Part shown: in pieces, positions 1 to 9,942 of the stretch
Position numbering within the stretch: the stretch's first letter is position 1
Layout: every line of letters starts with the position of its first letter
NCBI RefSeq assembly: GCF_000986785.1
Contig: NZ_LAYY01000002.1
Span: 180,474 to 244,473 of the forward strand
Reading direction: 5' to 3'
DNA length: 64,000 nucleotides
Source: Mesobacillus campisalis
GTDB lineage: Bacteria > Bacillota > Bacilli > Bacillales > Cytobacillaceae
Notes under the pieces: model-generated
What the model was told of the DNA's origin: nothing
The model's database searches: none
What the model saw: the letters and a program-made list of their open reading frames with translations, nothing else
Position numbers and translations under genes: made by a program

Positions 1-460
1 CATGGGGTACTTCGAGAACCTTGGCGATTTCTTCAGCAGTTGGTTCCCTTGAAACCTGGCTCATCAGCTTTTCACGGACCTGCAGGGCCTTGTATGCGAT
101 ATCCCTGAGAGAGCGGGAAACGCGGATTGGATTATTGTCCCTGAGGTACCTTCTGATTTCCCCGATAATCATTGGAACGGCATAAGTTGAAAATTTTACA
201 TTCTGGCTTAAATCGAAATTATCTATGGATTTCATAAGTCCTATACAGCCCACCTGGAATAGATCGTCTACAAATTCTCCACGGTTGTTAAAGCGCTGTA
301 TGACACTCAACACTAGCCGCAGGTTTCCATTTACAAGTTTCTCCCTTGCTGTTAAATCACCATTTTGCATTTGTTTGAAAAGCTGTCTCATTTCTTCGTT
401 TTTCAAAACTGGCAACTTTGAAGTATCCACACCGCAAATTTCTACTTTGTTTCGAGTCAA
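1..460 (-). CDS. sigG: RNA polymerase sporulation sigma factor SigG (5' part, truncated by window edge)
   Basis: Forespore-specific sigma-70 family factor that directs late forespore transcription. The visible 153 codons cover region 2, including the segment around VDDLFQVGCIGLMKSIDNF that contacts core polymerase and the RRYLRDNNPIRVSRSLRD stretch typical of SigG/SigF. The frame opens with TTG at 460, preceded by AAGGAGG at 8-nt spacing, and gives an N-terminus MTRNKVEICGVDTSK, which matches the family. It lies downstream of sigE with its own promoter, as in B. subtilis. The C-terminal half lies outside the window. Confidence 0.96.
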   Translation of the reverse strand, partial: MTRNKVEICGVDTSKLPVLKNEEMRQLFKQMQNGDLTAREKLVNGNLRLVLSVIQRFNNRGEFVDDLFQVGCIGLMKSIDNFDLSQNVKFSTYAVPMIIGEIRRYLRDNNPIRVSRSLRDIAYKALQVREKLMSQVSREPTAEEIAKVLEVPH

Positions 461-497
461 TCATTTTCCCTCCTTGCAGGAGCTGCTGTACAAAAAT

Positions 498-526
498 CAG
501 TATCTCCGCAGGAAGGAAAAATATGC
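498..526 (-). promoter_or_regulatory. sigma-F/sigma-G-type promoter for sigG
   Basis: On the minus strand GCATA (522-526) is followed after 14 bp by GGAGATACTG (498-507). These fit the sigma-F consensus (GYWTA, then GGNRANANTW) except for the last base. It lies about 40 bp before the sigG start, where the family keeps its forespore promoter. Confidence 0.55.
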
Positions 527-612
527 ACACCGTAATTGGGCAACCCACCCAAAAAAGGTAGACATATCCTCAGAAACCTGTACCATTATTGATTTATTTC
601 ACTGAAAAAATT

Positions 613-1332
613 TTACACCATTTTGTTAAATTCCTTCCTAAGCCGTTTAATGATTCGTTTTTCAAGTCTCGAAATATAGGACTGGGATATACCCAGCATA
701 TCGGCAACATCCTTTTGTGTCTTCTCTTCTCCGCTCCCGAGTCCGAAGCGAAGTTCCATGATTTGCTTCTCCCGGTCTGACAGCTGCTGCAACGCCTTTA
801 TCAGCAGCTTTTTATCAATATTGGATTCCAGGTCCTTTGTGATAATATCCTCCTCGGTGCCAAGCACATCCGATAACAGCAGTTCATTTCCATCCCAGTC
901 AATATTCAGCGGCTCATCAAATGAAACTTCAGAACGGATTTTATTATTTCTTCTCAAATACATGAGTATTTCGTTTTCAATACAACGAGAGGCGTATGTA
1001 GCAAGCTTGATTTTCTTCTCGGGATTGAATGTATTGACTGCTTTAATCAATCCAATTGTCCCTATAGAAATCAAGTCCTCTATATTAATTCCGGTGTTTT
1101 CAAATTTGCGGGCTATATAAACAACAAGGCGGAGATTTCGTTCAATCAGGATGCTCCTGGCCGCTTTGTCTCCCTTCGGCAGCTTCTTCAATAACAGTTC
1201 TTCTTCTTCCTTGTTCAAAGGAGGAGGCAACGCTTCACTTCCGCCGATATAATAAATTTCATCTGTCTTGATCCCTAGCTTGATCAACAATTTATACCAG
1301 TAATAGGATAAGCGGAGCCGTAAACTTTTCAT
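613..1332 (-). CDS. sigE: RNA polymerase sporulation sigma factor SigE (pro-sigma-E)
   Basis: Mother-cell early sigma factor, 239 aa, made as an inactive precursor. The first ~28 residues ([20 protein letters not shown]...) form the basic, amphipathic pro-sequence removed by SpoIIGA. They are followed by sigma region 2 ([16 protein letters not shown], near 85-100) and a C-terminal helix-turn-helix ([20 protein letters not shown]). ATG at 1332 is chosen because AGAAGGAGG precedes it and the length equals the family length; the frame is open further upstream but without support. It lies 44 bp after spoIIGA in the spoIIG operon. Confidence 0.97.
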   Translation of the reverse strand: MKSLRLRLSYYWYKLLIKLGIKTDEIYYIGGSEALPPPLNKEEEELLLKKLPKGDKAARSILIERNLRLVVYIARKFENTGINIEDLISIGTIGLIKAVNTFNPEKKIKLATYASRCIENEILMYLRRNNKIRSEVSFDEPLNIDWDGNELLLSDVLGTEEDIITKDLESNIDKKLLIKALQQLSDREKQIMELRFGLGSGEEKTQKDVADMLGISQSYISRLEKRIIKRLRKEFNKMV

Positions 1333-1376
1333 GATTTGTCCTCCTTCTAAATTATGTTTTTGTGAGTATAGTATTA

Positions 1377-2312
1377 TTAACTCACCTTCACATCTGCTGC
1401 TTGTGAAGCCGTTCCGGTAAGCATTTTTGGATGTATGATGCATTGGAAAGCGCCGTCGGCAGAAAGCTGCTGAGTCGTGAAGCTGACCAGTGCCTTATCC
1501 ACAGAATAAATTTTTCCATCGCTTTCAATCTCAAGGATGTCGGGCTTCATTGCGATAATTAATTGATGCTCTTGTCCGACAACCCGGCATGGGATAATTT
1601 TCATTTTGTGTTCAAATTCTGTGGGGAATTCTCCTTCTCCCATAATGATTCCTTCGGGGTTTTCGGCCATATCCTTAACAGTTTCCGGTACTTCATTGAG
1701 AATCGATGCGACAGAAACGAACATGACCGGCATCCTTGAGATTGGATCATACAGCTGGTTCCCGCTGTCCACAAGGCCTTTAAGCTGCAACTCCATCCCG
1801 CAGCAGCACAGCCTCACACCAGCAAGCTGGTCGAATTGGATCTTTGCCATCTCCATGTGGCCAATGCCTTGCTTTGAAAAATGCCAGGCAAGCGGAAATC
1901 CAATCAGCACAAACAGCCAGCTGACCGGGTCTCCAAATCCCTTTACATTGGCTATCGCTACGGATGACGTCAAATCGAGGTCGTATGAAATAAAAAAGTG
2001 AACGCCCATCAACGCTCCGCCAATCAAAAAAGTCACAAGATAGAATGCCATCAGTCCTTTTAAAAAAAAGCTCAGCCGTTTGAAACCAAAAACGGCCAGT
2101 ACCATCATGATGGAAAATCCCAGTTTAACGACAGGATGTCCCGCATAGGAAAAAGGTGTAACAGCCAGGAGTATTAACAGCGAGCCGATCAGCCCGCCAG
2201 CAAAGATCCGCCATAATTTAACGCTCCGTTTAAGCATAATGGCCGTCAGATACAGAAGGAGCGCGTCAAAAAGCAAGTTCAACCCCCAAATCACATCCAG
2301 ATAGACAGTCAA
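1377..2312 (-). CDS. spoIIGA: Sporulation sigma-E processing peptidase SpoIIGA
   Basis: Membrane aspartic protease that activates pro-sigma-E in the mother cell after a signal from the forespore (SpoIIR). It has 311 aa: about five N-terminal membrane segments (residues 5-145), then a cytoplasmic protease domain with the catalytic motif [10 protein letters not shown], the aspartate at residue 182. TTG at 2312 is preferred over GTG at 2333, since GGGAGGG sits 6 nt upstream of the TTG and the resulting [10 protein letters not shown] start fits the family. First gene of the spoIIG operon. Confidence 0.95.
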   Translation of the reverse strand: MTVYLDVIWGLNLLFDALLLYLTAIMLKRSVKLWRIFAGGLIGSLLILLAVTPFSYAGHPVVKLGFSIMMVLAVFGFKRLSFFLKGLMAFYLVTFLIGGALMGVHFFISYDLDLTSSVAIANVKGFGDPVSWLFVLIGFPLAWHFSKQGIGHMEMAKIQFDQLAGVRLCCCGMELQLKGLVDSGNQLYDPISRMPVMFVSVASILNEVPETVKDMAENPEGIIMGEGEFPTEFEHKMKIIPCRVVGQEHQLIIAMKPDILEIESDGKIYSVDKALVSFTTQQLSADGAFQCIIHPKMLTGTASQAADVKVS

Positions 2313-2358
2313 GTCACTCCCTCCCAAAAGCACCTTCCGCTTTTCTCTGTTAGGTCAA

Positions 2359-2446
2359 AGTATAGCGCACTTCGATTTAGGAAGTGTGTCACTTTCTGTA
2401 TACAAAACATCGGAACTTTTCACTTTTCTATTCGGAATTTGTCATA
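2359..2446 (-). promoter_or_regulatory. Spo0A-type spoIIG promoter (22-bp spacer) with 0A box
   Basis: Minus strand: GTGACA (2387-2392), a 22-bp spacer, then TATACT (2359-2364). The over-long spacer is the known hallmark of the sigma-A/Spo0A~P-dependent spoIIG promoter of B. subtilis. An 8/9 match to the 0A box, TTTGTCATA, lies at 2438-2446, about 90 bp upstream of the expected start, near the position of the distal 0A site in B. subtilis. Confidence 0.65.
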
Positions 2447-2475
2447 TTTTCACTTTCAAAAAATTGAATAAGCAT

Positions 2476-2508
2476 AAAAAAAAGCACGGCATTATGCCGT
2501 ACTTTTTT
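2476..2508 (-). terminator. Intrinsic terminator after ftsZ
   Basis: Minus-strand stem GTACGGCAT/ATGCCGTGC followed by a run of eight T. It separates ftsAZ from the spoIIG operon. Confidence 0.85.
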
Positions 2509-2516
2509 ATGATTTC

Positions 2517-3662
2517 TTATCTTCTTCTATTCCGATTGCGCAGGAATGTTGGAATATCAAGGGTGTCTTCCACTTGCTGCTGGTTATTATTCCTTACAGG
2601 TTCCTGCTGCGGCTGCGTTTCCTCACGCTTTGGCTCACGCTTGACAGAATTCATGCCTGGTTTTGGCTGGCTGCCAAATACCGGCCTGGATGGCTTTGTC
2701 TGCGCAGGAATATCGTTGAAACCTGTCGCAATGACAGTCACGACAATCTCGTCTTTGAGGTTGTCATTGATGACGGAACCGAATATCATGTTCACTTCCT
2801 GGTCGGATGCGGAGGCAACGATATCGGCCGCTTCCTGCACCTCATAAAGGCTCAGGTTGCTTCCGCCCGTGATATTCATCAATACCCCCTGGGCGCCGTC
2901 AATGGAGGTTTCGAGCAATGGGGAGGAAATGGCTTTCTTAGCCGCTTCGGCTGCACGATTTTCGCCTGCTGCAACCCCAATACCCATCAAGGCAGATCCT
3001 TTATTGGACATAATGGTCTTCACATCGGCAAAGTCAAGGTTAATTAACCCTGGAACAGCAATCAAGTCGGAAATGCCCTGTACACCCTGTCGCAAAACAT
3101 TATCCGCTTCACGGAAGGCTTCAAGCATCGGCGTGCTCTTGTCGACAATTTCGAGCAGCCTGTCATTCGGGATGACAATCAATGTATCGACTGCCTCTTT
3201 CATGGAACCGATTCCTCCGGCTGCCTGTGTTGCCCTCTTCCTGCCTTCAAATGTAAACGGGCGTGTCACGACACCAACTGTCAAGGCGCCCAAATCCCTT
3301 GCAATTTGCGCAATTACCGGTGCAGCACCTGTACCAGTACCACCGCCCATTCCAGCTGTAACGAAGACCATGTCTGCACCCTTAAGGGCTTCTTCAATCT
3401 GCTCTTTGCTTTCTTCAGCTGCTTTCTTGCCTACTTCCGGATTTGCACCTGCACCAAGTCCGCGGGTAAGTTTGCCGCCGATTTGCATTTTGATCTCAGC
3501 TTTTGAAAGATTCAAGGCCTGGGCATCTGTATTGACCGCAATGAATTCCACACCTTGAACACCGTGTTCAATCATTCGGTTAACTGCGTTATTGCCGCCG
3601 CCGCCAACACCGATTACTTTTATAGTAGCAAGTGAATCTAAATTAGTATCAAACTCCAACAT
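2517..3662 (-). CDS. ftsZ: Cell division protein FtsZ
   Basis: Tubulin-like GTPase that polymerises into the cytokinetic Z-ring. 381 aa. The GTP-binding signature GGGTGTG lies at residues 106-112, the T7 synergy loop NLDFADV near 208, and the C-terminal tether peptide [16 protein letters not shown] binds FtsA, SepF and EzrA. The linker (about 320-365) is rich in Q, P and charged residues, as is normal. Follows ftsA by 37 bp in the same operon. Confidence 0.99.
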   Translation of the reverse strand: MLEFDTNLDSLATIKVIGVGGGGNNAVNRMIEHGVQGVEFIAVNTDAQALNLSKAEIKMQIGGKLTRGLGAGANPEVGKKAAEESKEQIEEALKGADMVFVTAGMGGGTGTGAAPVIAQIARDLGALTVGVVTRPFTFEGRKRATQAAGGIGSMKEAVDTLIVIPNDRLLEIVDKSTPMLEAFREADNVLRQGVQGISDLIAVPGLINLDFADVKTIMSNKGSALMGIGVAAGENRAAEAAKKAISSPLLETSIDGAQGVLMNITGGSNLSLYEVQEAADIVASASDQEVNMIFGSVINDNLKDEIVVTVIATGFNDIPAQTKPSRPVFGSQPKPGMNSVKREPKREETQPQQEPVRNNNQQQVEDTLDIPTFLRNRNRRR

Positions 3663-3699
3663 GACAAATCCTCCTAATTCGTCGAATTCCGGTCATTGG

Positions 3700-4983
3700 T
3701 TACTCAAAAAAGTAGCCAAGAAACTTCTTTACTCTCGATGGTCCTTTTTCCTCCGGCTGTTTTTCCGGCTTCGCTTTTGGATGCGGCTGTTTTTGAACAC
3801 GTTTTTCCTTGTATTCCTGCTCTCCAACCGTCGTCTCCATTGCCCTGCCCTGCAATTTTGCATTTTTATAGGCAAATTTAATCAAGCCGACAGCGGTTGT
3901 AAATTGTGTTTCGCGAACACCAATGTAGTCAGGAACGGCCAGTCTGACCCTGCTCTGGAACATGTCCTGGGCAAGCTCAAGGACACCCTGCATACTGGCG
4001 ACACCGCCAGTAAGGACAAAGCCTCCGGGCAAATCCCGTACCTTCATTTTCCTTAACTCATCCTGTACAAGTTCGAAGATCTCTTCTATCCGGGCTTCCA
4101 CAATGTCTGCCACTTCAAGCTGGTTGAACTGCTGTTCCTGGTTGCTGCCAATGATGCCGACCGAGAATACTTCCTCCTCGGACGCATGGTCATAAAAGGC
4201 ATGTCCATGCTTTGTTTTGATTCTTTCGGCATCCTCGGTTGAAGTCCGCAAGCCAATGGAAAGATCTTTGGTGATATGGTCTCCTCCAACCGGAATAAAG
4301 GCAGTGCCTGCAAGGTGGCCATTTGCAAACCAGGCAAGCGTAGTTGAACCGCCTCCCATATCTATGAGGGCAACGCCCATATTTTTTTCATCTTTTGACA
4401 GGGCAAATGAACCTGCCGCAAGAGGCTGAAGAACAATGTCCAGTACCTCCAGGCCGGCCCGCTCTACACAGCGAAGCGTATTATGTAAGATTGTTTTGGA
4501 GCCTGTTATGATGGTGCCTTCCATTTCCAGGCGGACACCGATCATCCCGCGGGGATCATTGATTTCGTCCAGTCCGTCCACAATGAATTGTCTTGGGATC
4601 ACGTCAATGATTTCACGTTCGGGCGGAATCGACATAACTTGCGCGGCATCGATGACCCTGGCTACGTCTTCATTGGTAATTTCCCGGTTTTCACTTGAAA
4701 CGGCTACCACCCCGTGGCAAGGCTGCAGGGTTACATTATTTCCTGTCACCCCGACGATTACTCTGCGGATTTCCATCCCTATCATTCTCTCAGCTTGCTC
4801 TACTGCCTGTTTAATAGAATGAACGGTTTCATCTATGTCAACGATGGAGCCTTTCCTCAAGCCTTCAGACTTCACATTGCCAACACCAATTATATTCAGG
4901 GAATCATTGACCATTTCGCCAATGACCACTTTCACACTGGATGTACCGATGTCAAGACTGACATATATATCATTGCTGTTCAT
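3700..4983 (-). CDS. ftsA: Cell division protein FtsA
   Basis: Actin-like ATPase that tethers FtsZ to the membrane and recruits later divisome proteins. 427 aa. The N-terminal phosphate-binding loop motif is SLDIGTSSVK (residues 9-18); a second ATPase motif, IDMGGGST, lies near 203. The C-terminus ends in an amphipathic helix (SRVKKFLGYFFE) that inserts in the membrane. AAAGGAGGTG precedes the ATG. The stretch rich in K, E, P and Q before the helix is the usual variable linker. Confidence 0.98.
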   Translation of the reverse strand: MNSNDIYVSLDIGTSSVKVVIGEMVNDSLNIIGVGNVKSEGLRKGSIVDIDETVHSIKQAVEQAERMIGMEIRRVIVGVTGNNVTLQPCHGVVAVSSENREITNEDVARVIDAAQVMSIPPEREIIDVIPRQFIVDGLDEINDPRGMIGVRLEMEGTIITGSKTILHNTLRCVERAGLEVLDIVLQPLAAGSFALSKDEKNMGVALIDMGGGSTTLAWFANGHLAGTAFIPVGGDHITKDLSIGLRTSTEDAERIKTKHGHAFYDHASEEEVFSVGIIGSNQEQQFNQLEVADIVEARIEEIFELVQDELRKMKVRDLPGGFVLTGGVASMQGVLELAQDMFQSRVRLAVPDYIGVRETQFTTAVGLIKFAYKNAKLQGRAMETTVGEQEYKEKRVQKQPHPKAKPEKQPEEKGPSRVKKFLGYFFE

Positions 4984-5053
4984 TCTGTGGCACCTCCTTT
5001 AACCTTTCCTTCTTTTCAATTCCTATTATTTCCCGATTAAGTACATTAACCTT

Positions 5054-5080
5054 ATTCGTCACAACTAAATGATTCCCTTT
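5054..5080 (-). promoter_or_regulatory. sigma-H promoter for ftsAZ
   Basis: Minus strand AAAGGGAAT (5072-5080), 11-bp spacer, GACGAAT (5054-5060). This fits the sigma-H consensus RNAGGAWWW-N11/12-RNNGAAT with one mismatch. B. subtilis ftsAZ is known to have a sigma-H promoter used at the onset of sporulation. The -35 element overlaps the sbp stop codon. Confidence 0.6.
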
Positions 5081-5450
5081 AAAAAATATCATTTTTTTTC
5101 TCTTTTTCGCCGTTTGATGACCATTTGGCCAACAGGATTCGGCGAATCACGGCGATGTTTTGAAACAGCCTTACACCAAAGGCAAAAACTGCCGCTAAAT
5201 ACAAGTCTACACCAAGATGAACACCTAGAAAAGCTAAACTTGCAGCCAGCAAAATATTAAAAAAGAAACCTGAAACGAATACTTTTTCATCATAAATATT
5301 TTGCAGCTGTGCCCTGATTCCGCCAAACAGAGTATCCAGTGCGGCAAGTATTGCGATTGAAAGATAATTCGCATATTCCTCGGGTATCCTGATATCAGTC
5401 AGCAGACCAATGATCACTCCGATTACCAGCCCCATTAACGGAAGCCACAT
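5079..5450 (-). CDS. sbp: Small basic protein Sbp (DUF1290)
   Basis: 123-aa membrane protein of unknown biochemical role, conserved between ylxX and ftsA in Bacillales. About three to four membrane helices (residues 4-18, 29-45, 55-75, 80-98), a basic, hydrophilic C-terminus (RRILLAKWSSNGEKEKKND). Its start overlaps the ylxX stop by one base, so the two are probably translationally coupled. Identified from DUF1290-like sequence and position. Confidence 0.88.
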   Translation of the reverse strand: MWLPLMGLVIGVIIGLLTDIRIPEEYANYLSIAILAALDTLFGGIRAQLQNIYDEKVFVSGFFFNILLAASLAFLGVHLGVDLYLAAVFAFGVRLFQNIAVIRRILLAKWSSNGEKEKKNDIF

Positions 5451-6181
5451 TATTCGCCGCCTCCCTTTCCTGACTCTGCAGGCTCCATATACCGGATTCT
5501 GATTGGGTCCTGATAAGCAGGGACCTCAATATCGTCTCCCGGCTTCTCAATTTCCACCTGCAGATTGTCGATGAAAAAGTCTTCAACAATAGTGGATCCC
5601 TGAATTCGGTTAAATAATTTTTCAGCTTCCTGCTGAGTGGCAGCAATCACTTTTATTTCCAGGGGAAACTTGTTTAAGGAATGTCCATCAATCTTGGTCA
5701 TTCTGCTAATTTCCCTGATAACCGTTGTATTGATAACTCTTTGCCCATCAATAGAAACATGAAGGGCCCCGTTCAAATACAATTCATTTAAAAGACGTTT
5801 CAGCAAATAGGGTGACACATAGGTTGTAGTTTCTCCCTGGCCGAATTCATCTAGATATGGCCTGAGGACCAGGACAATGCCCGGTCCCGAAACAGCGGTA
5901 AGGCCTGCCTCCGCCTTCAGTTCGGATAGAGTGTCCCTAAGAACCTCCGCCCTGCTCTGCTGCCGTTCCGTTTCATATTTGACAAGCTTCTCCTCATTGG
6001 AACGGATCTCCTGGAGGAGCTGAGACTGAATTTTCTTCTCTTCCATCAAATCCTGCCGCAGCTCCCAGGTGTCGCGGGTATCCCGTACATTCGGTTCACT
6101 GACTGTCTGGAATTGAACGGCAACCATAAAACCAATGATAGTGGCCGTGATGGCAAAGTAGACATTTTTAGGGCTGCCCAT
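5450..6181 (-). CDS. ylxX: DUF881 family protein YlxX
   Basis: About 243 aa: a membrane anchor (residues 8-24), a coiled coil (35-80) and an extracytoplasmic DUF881 domain containing VSGPGIVLVL and LLNELYLNGALHVSIDGQRV. The paralogue ylxW lies just upstream. Function unknown; the dcw location suggests a divisome or envelope role (inference). ATG at 6181 has AGGTGA 5 nt upstream; GTG at 6190 is the alternative. Confidence 0.85.
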   Translation of the reverse strand: MGSPKNVYFAITATIIGFMVAVQFQTVSEPNVRDTRDTWELRQDLMEEKKIQSQLLQEIRSNEEKLVKYETERQQSRAEVLRDTLSELKAEAGLTAVSGPGIVLVLRPYLDEFGQGETTTYVSPYLLKRLLNELYLNGALHVSIDGQRVINTTVIREISRMTKIDGHSLNKFPLEIKVIAATQQEAEKLFNRIQGSTIVEDFFIDNLQVEIEKPGDDIEVPAYQDPIRIRYMEPAESGKGGGE

Positions 6182-6222
6182 CACACTCACCTAACCTTAC
6201 TGAAATATATCATGCATTTCCC

Positions 6223-6957
6223 TTATTTTTTTGCGATAATCGGCTCCATGACGAGATCATTCACTGCCTGCAGGGAAAAGATGATTTGATCATTCACCAG
6301 CTGGTCCTTCACTCCCCCCGTGATATTCAGGGCCGAAACCAGGACTTCCGGGTCTCCGATCGCAGAAATCTCGAAGGGCGCGGGATGCTGGTTGCCATCC
6401 ACTGTAATGACCGGACCGTCGCAGATGATATAGGAGTTATGGGTCAGGCGCTGTCCATTGATCGCCACGGCCGAAGCACCGGAAATATATAATTCATTAA
6501 TCACCTTGAAGACATGGTGTTCATGGACAAGATAATTATTGATGTTATCCTCCATAGGATCATATTCTCCATCGGCTAGCGTCACTTTTACCCCTGGTCC
6601 TTTGACCTTCACCTTGCCCAGGTGCATCCGATATTTCTCTGCATCTTCAGCAAGGTTGAAATATACCTGCGCCTCATTGGCCAGATCCGCCTCAAACTCC
6701 CGGACCATTTCCTGCTTTTCGTGCAATTCCTGCTGCATGGTACGGTTCAATTCTTCCTGTTCAATCAGCTGGTTGCGCAAATTCAAATCCTGCTCCCACT
6801 GCCTGTCTGTAATCACCCGTCCGTCCTGGGCGGTTTCCGTGATCCGGTAGGAATAGGCAATCATGAATCCGAGGACAAGACTGACAAGCGCCAAAATGAT
6901 GCGATTGGTTTTAACTCTCTTTTTCAATTTCAACTTCTTCAGCTTCCTCTGCTTCAT
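6223..6957 (-). CDS. ylxW: DUF881 family protein YlxW
   Basis: About 244 aa with a very basic N-terminus, one membrane helix (about 22-38), a coiled coil (50-100) and a DUF881 domain (KGPGVKVTLADGEYD ... ELYISGASAVAINGQRL). Sister of YlxX. The start is uncertain: ATG 6957 is the first ATG in frame and overlaps the 3' end of divIB by 47 bp; a TTG codon 27 bp upstream is possible, and no clear ribosome-binding site decides. Overlap with divIB suggests coupling. Confidence 0.82.
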   Translation of the reverse strand: MKQRKLKKLKLKKRVKTNRIILALVSLVLGFMIAYSYRITETAQDGRVITDRQWEQDLNLRNQLIEQEELNRTMQQELHEKQEMVREFEADLANEAQVYFNLAEDAEKYRMHLGKVKVKGPGVKVTLADGEYDPMEDNINNYLVHEHHVFKVINELYISGASAVAINGQRLTHNSYIICDGPVITVDGNQHPAPFEISAIGDPEVLVSALNITGGVKDQLVNDQIIFSLQAVNDLVMEPIIAKK

Positions 6958-7693
6958 ACGCTTTAAAATAAGAGCCGACTTCAAGGTCTATAACGCCCTT
7001 GGTCAGCTTAAGCTGACTGACAATTGAAGGATAATGGATCATTTTATCACTAAAGCTTCTTAATGTCGCATTCACTTCATAGCCATCATTCATGAAAAGG
7101 TGAATTCTGTAAGCATCTGTCTCAGAAGGATTATAGTGGATTTCTGAAATGGTACTGAGGATTTCACCAGGCAGAGTTTCAAGTGAGGCAATCATTTCAT
7201 CAAGGGCTTTTCCTTCTTTAAACCCAATCAGGATTGGAGCATTCACAGGCATCTCGTCCGCCAGCCCTTTTTCGAGAATCTTGCCGCTCTCGAGAACAGC
7301 ATGGAAATCACTGCCTTCTGAAAGGTAGGCCAGCTTTTCATGTTCGATAAGCTTGATTGTCACCGTATTTGGAAGGCGTACCGATATATCCGCCTTGTCC
7401 ACCTCCGGCAGTTTTTCGAGCACCTGCTGGGCCTTTTCGCTATCCATCTTCCAGATATTATCCTGGGTTGTGATTCCGCTATGCCTTTCGATTTCTTCCT
7501 CTGTATAGGATTCATTCCCGCTGACTGTTATGTTCTTCACCTTGCTTAACGGTGATTGAAAATAGATAATGAATAAAATCATGGTAAAGAAGAGAATCAG
7601 CACCATTACCAGGCGCCTGTTTGCCTTTTTTCTTCTCTGCTCCTTCAGTTTTGGTATCCTGTCTTCAATCGAAACAATTTTTGTTTTATCCAT
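6911..7693 (-). CDS. divIB: Cell division protein DivIB (FtsQ)
   Basis: Bitopic divisome protein bridging FtsL/DivIC and PBP2B. 260 aa: cytoplasmic segment (DRIPKLKEQRRKKANRR), one membrane helix (residues 29-46), POTRA domain beginning KVKNITVSGNESYTEEEI, then the beta domain. ATG 7693 has AGAGGTGA 6 nt upstream; the TTG six bases before it lies too close to that site. The acidic C-terminal tail (EAEEAEEVEIEKES) overlaps the ylxW start. Confidence 0.95.
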   Translation of the reverse strand: MDKTKIVSIEDRIPKLKEQRRKKANRRLVMVLILFFTMILFIIYFQSPLSKVKNITVSGNESYTEEEIERHSGITTQDNIWKMDSEKAQQVLEKLPEVDKADISVRLPNTVTIKLIEHEKLAYLSEGSDFHAVLESGKILEKGLADEMPVNAPILIGFKEGKALDEMIASLETLPGEILSTISEIHYNPSETDAYRIHLFMNDGYEVNATLRSFSDKMIHYPSIVSQLKLTKGVIDLEVGSYFKAYEAEEAEEVEIEKES

Positions 7694-7777
7694 TTTCAAT
7701 CACCTCTTTTCCGCCAGGGCATCAATTGGATCATTCGTTCCGTTTGGCAGCGGCCGTCTCTCAGGCAAGTTGAAAAC

Positions 7778-7799
7778 AACGGCATATTTTCATGCCGTT
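7778..7799 (-). terminator. Possible terminator between murB and divIB
   Basis: Perfect 8-bp stem AACGGCAT/ATGCCGTT; on the minus strand it is followed by only a broken T run (GTTTTC). It could attenuate rather than stop transcription from murB into divIB. Confidence 0.4.
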
Positions 7800-7879
7800 A
7801 TTAAGGCCAGGAGCGTTGCTGCTTGATAATCTGATGAACTATTATACCACATTTTTGCCAATTAGCAGCTAATTTCCTG

Positions 7880-8788
7880 TTATTTTCGACCCATAATTTC
7901 TACTTCGGTTTCCATCCGGACACCGTATTGATCAAGGATGGTAGCCTTCACATGCTCAATCAGGGCAAGAACATCCTCCGCAGTCGCATTGCCAGTATTA
8001 ACAATGAAATTTCCGTGCATCTCGGAGATTTGCGCTCCTCCGATAGAATGCCCCTTAAGACCTGCTTTTTCAATCAGTTGGCCTGCATATTCAGGAAGTG
8101 GATTTCTGAATATACTGCCCGCACACGGGGAATTCCAAGGCTGGGTTTCCTTGCGGTAATCCTTGTTTTTCTTGTTTTTCGCCATTATTTCGGCTTTGTC
8201 GCCCTCCTCAAGCTGGAAAACGGCTTCCACTACAATTCCAGGCCGCTTTTTTTGAAGCACGGAAGTCCGGTAGGAAAACTCCATTTCTTCATTTGTGAGC
8301 CACTCCATCGTTCCATCCTGGAAGAGAATAAAAGCCTTAATGAGTATTTTCGAAATATCGGACCCATGTGCACCAGCATTCATGTATACCGCTCCGCCTA
8401 TGGATCCTGGTATTCCGCTGGCAAATTCAAGTCCTGACAGGCCTTTTCTGCTCATCGACATTGCCAGGGCCACGACCGATACCCCGCTGCCTGCCGTGAG
8501 GGTTGTTCCATCTACCTCCGCATGGTCGAGACCCGCTCCCAGCTTGATGACTACTCCCTCAATTCCATTGTCGGAAACCAGCAGGTTCGAGCCGCGGCCG
8601 ATTGCGGTCCATTTCACACCTGCTTCCCTGATCACTTCCATTGTTTTTACAAGGTTCTCAACAGAAGAGGGTTCCACCAGCAAATCGGCAGGACCGCCAA
8701 TTTTAATCGTCGTATGGCTGGCCAGTGGCTCCTGCTCAGCCACCATTCCAATTTTCATCTCTTGAAGCTTCCTTGCCAGTTCTTTCAT
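7880..8788 (-). CDS. murB: UDP-N-acetylenolpyruvoylglucosamine reductase MurB
   Basis: FAD-dependent reduction of UDP-GlcNAc-enolpyruvate to UDP-MurNAc with NADPH, in the cytoplasm. 302 aa, type II MurB. FAD-binding motifs [14 protein letters not shown] (near 28) and [10 protein letters not shown] (near 64); [16 protein letters not shown] (near 126) carries conserved residues; the catalytic serine region is [10 protein letters not shown] (near 225). ATG 8788 is used, with GGAAG upstream, rather than the TTG directly before it. Confidence 0.97.
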   Translation of the reverse strand: MKELARKLQEMKIGMVAEQEPLASHTTIKIGGPADLLVEPSSVENLVKTMEVIREAGVKWTAIGRGSNLLVSDNGIEGVVIKLGAGLDHAEVDGTTLTAGSGVSVVALAMSMSRKGLSGLEFASGIPGSIGGAVYMNAGAHGSDISKILIKAFILFQDGTMEWLTNEEMEFSYRTSVLQKKRPGIVVEAVFQLEEGDKAEIMAKNKKNKDYRKETQPWNSPCAGSIFRNPLPEYAGQLIEKAGLKGHSIGGAQISEMHGNFIVNTGNATAEDVLALIEHVKATILDQYGVRMETEVEIMGRK

Positions 8789-8850
8789 CAAAATCTTCCT
8801 TTCCCGCTATCCCATTTATCCATTATTGTATGCACAATTGGCCTGCTGGG

Positions 8851-9942
8851 CTACTTTGCAAGTTCTTTCATCAGGCTGTACAGCCTTTCTGCTGCATCAG
8901 GCATTCCAAGTTGTTTGGCAGCCTGCTTCATTTGTGTCAATTTCTCCTGGTCCATTAATATGGAATCAATTTGGTCAACCAGCTTTGGACCAGTGAGTTC
9001 CCTTTCGGGCAGAAGCAATGCCGCTCCATGGCTGCTGAGCGCCAAAGCATTCTTTTCCTGGTGGTTATCCGTAACATAAGGACTTGGAATTAATATGCTT
9101 GGTATTCCAAGTGAGGTAAGTTCCGCAAGTGTTGTTGCACCTGCCCTGGCAACCGTCAAGTCGATGCCTGCAAGCACTTCAGGCATATTATGGATAAAAG
9201 GCTTAATAATTACATTTTCCGGGTTTCCAATAAGCTCCACTTCACTTTTGACTTCGTCGTAATGAACTTCGCCTGTTATGTAAAGGACTTGATAAGGCTT
9301 GCTCCCAAGCTCGGTCAAGGACTTCAGGACCGCCTCATTCAGAGGCTTTGCCCCCCTGCTTCCGCCAAAAATAAGGACTGCAGGCTGGTTGATTTTTAAC
9401 CCGGCTGAAATTCTCCCCTTAACCCCATCCTGCCCGACTACCTCGGAAGCACGCGGATTTCCGGTTAAGACAACCTTATCCTTTGGAAAATAATTTTCTG
9501 CTTCTTTAAAGCAGATCCCTATCCTGTCGACATACCGGCTTAAAAATTTGTTGGTCAGGCCAGGTATGCTGTTCTGCTCATGGATAATGGTGGGAATCCC
9601 CAGCTTTGCCGCTGCATAGACAACAGGCCCGCATACATACCCGCCAGTTCCAATCACAATGTCCGCCTTAAATTCCCTGAGTATTTTTTTGCTGTCGCCG
9701 ACCCCTTTAAGAAATCGCAAAACAGTCTTCACATTTTCAAAGCTAAGCTTTCTTCTGAAACCAGTGATATGAATCGACTGGAAAGCTATTCCTTCCCTTG
9801 GAACGATATTGCTTTCAAGCCCTCTTTCAGTTCCTATGTAAAGAAATTCAGCATTTTTATCTTTTTTTTGAATTTCCCTTATCAAGGCGAGGGCCGGATA
9901 AATATGACCTCCAGTGCCACCGCCGCTAACGACTATCCTCAT
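8851..9942 (-). CDS. murG: UDP-GlcNAc:lipid-linked MurNAc-pentapeptide transferase MurG
   Basis: GT28 glycosyltransferase that adds GlcNAc to lipid I, giving lipid II on the inner face of the membrane. 363 aa. N-terminal glycine loop SGGGTGGH (residues 6-13) and second glycine loop [11 protein letters not shown] (near 189) mark the two Rossmann domains; the donor-binding region is [11 protein letters not shown] (near 262). A terminator after spoVE separates it from that gene, so it probably has its own promoter in 9,943-10,110, which I could not pin down. Confidence 0.98.
   Translation of the reverse strand: MRIVVSGGGTGGHIYPALALIREIQKKDKNAEFLYIGTERGLESNIVPREGIAFQSIHITGFRRKLSFENVKTVLRFLKGVGDSKKILREFKADIVIGTGGYVCGPVVYAAAKLGIPTIIHEQNSIPGLTNKFLSRYVDRIGICFKEAENYFPKDKVVLTGNPRASEVVGQDGVKGRISAGLKINQPAVLIFGGSRGAKPLNEAVLKSLTELGSKPYQVLYITGEVHYDEVKSEVELIGNPENVIIKPFIHNMPEVLAGIDLTVARAGATTLAELTSLGIPSILIPSPYVTDNHQEKNALALSSHGAALLLPERELTGPKLVDQIDSILMDQEKLTQMKQAAKQLGMPDAAERLYSLMKELAK

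Noticed and set aside
1333..1443. Upstream extension of sigE to 276 aa
   Set aside because: The extension overlaps spoIIGA, and ATG 1332 with AGAAGGAGG gives the exact family N-terminus.
2386..2847. Plus-strand frames of over 150 codons across ftsZ, and similar ones across murG, typA, spoVD and murB
   Set aside because: Antisense shadows of well-conserved genes, without ribosome-binding sites.
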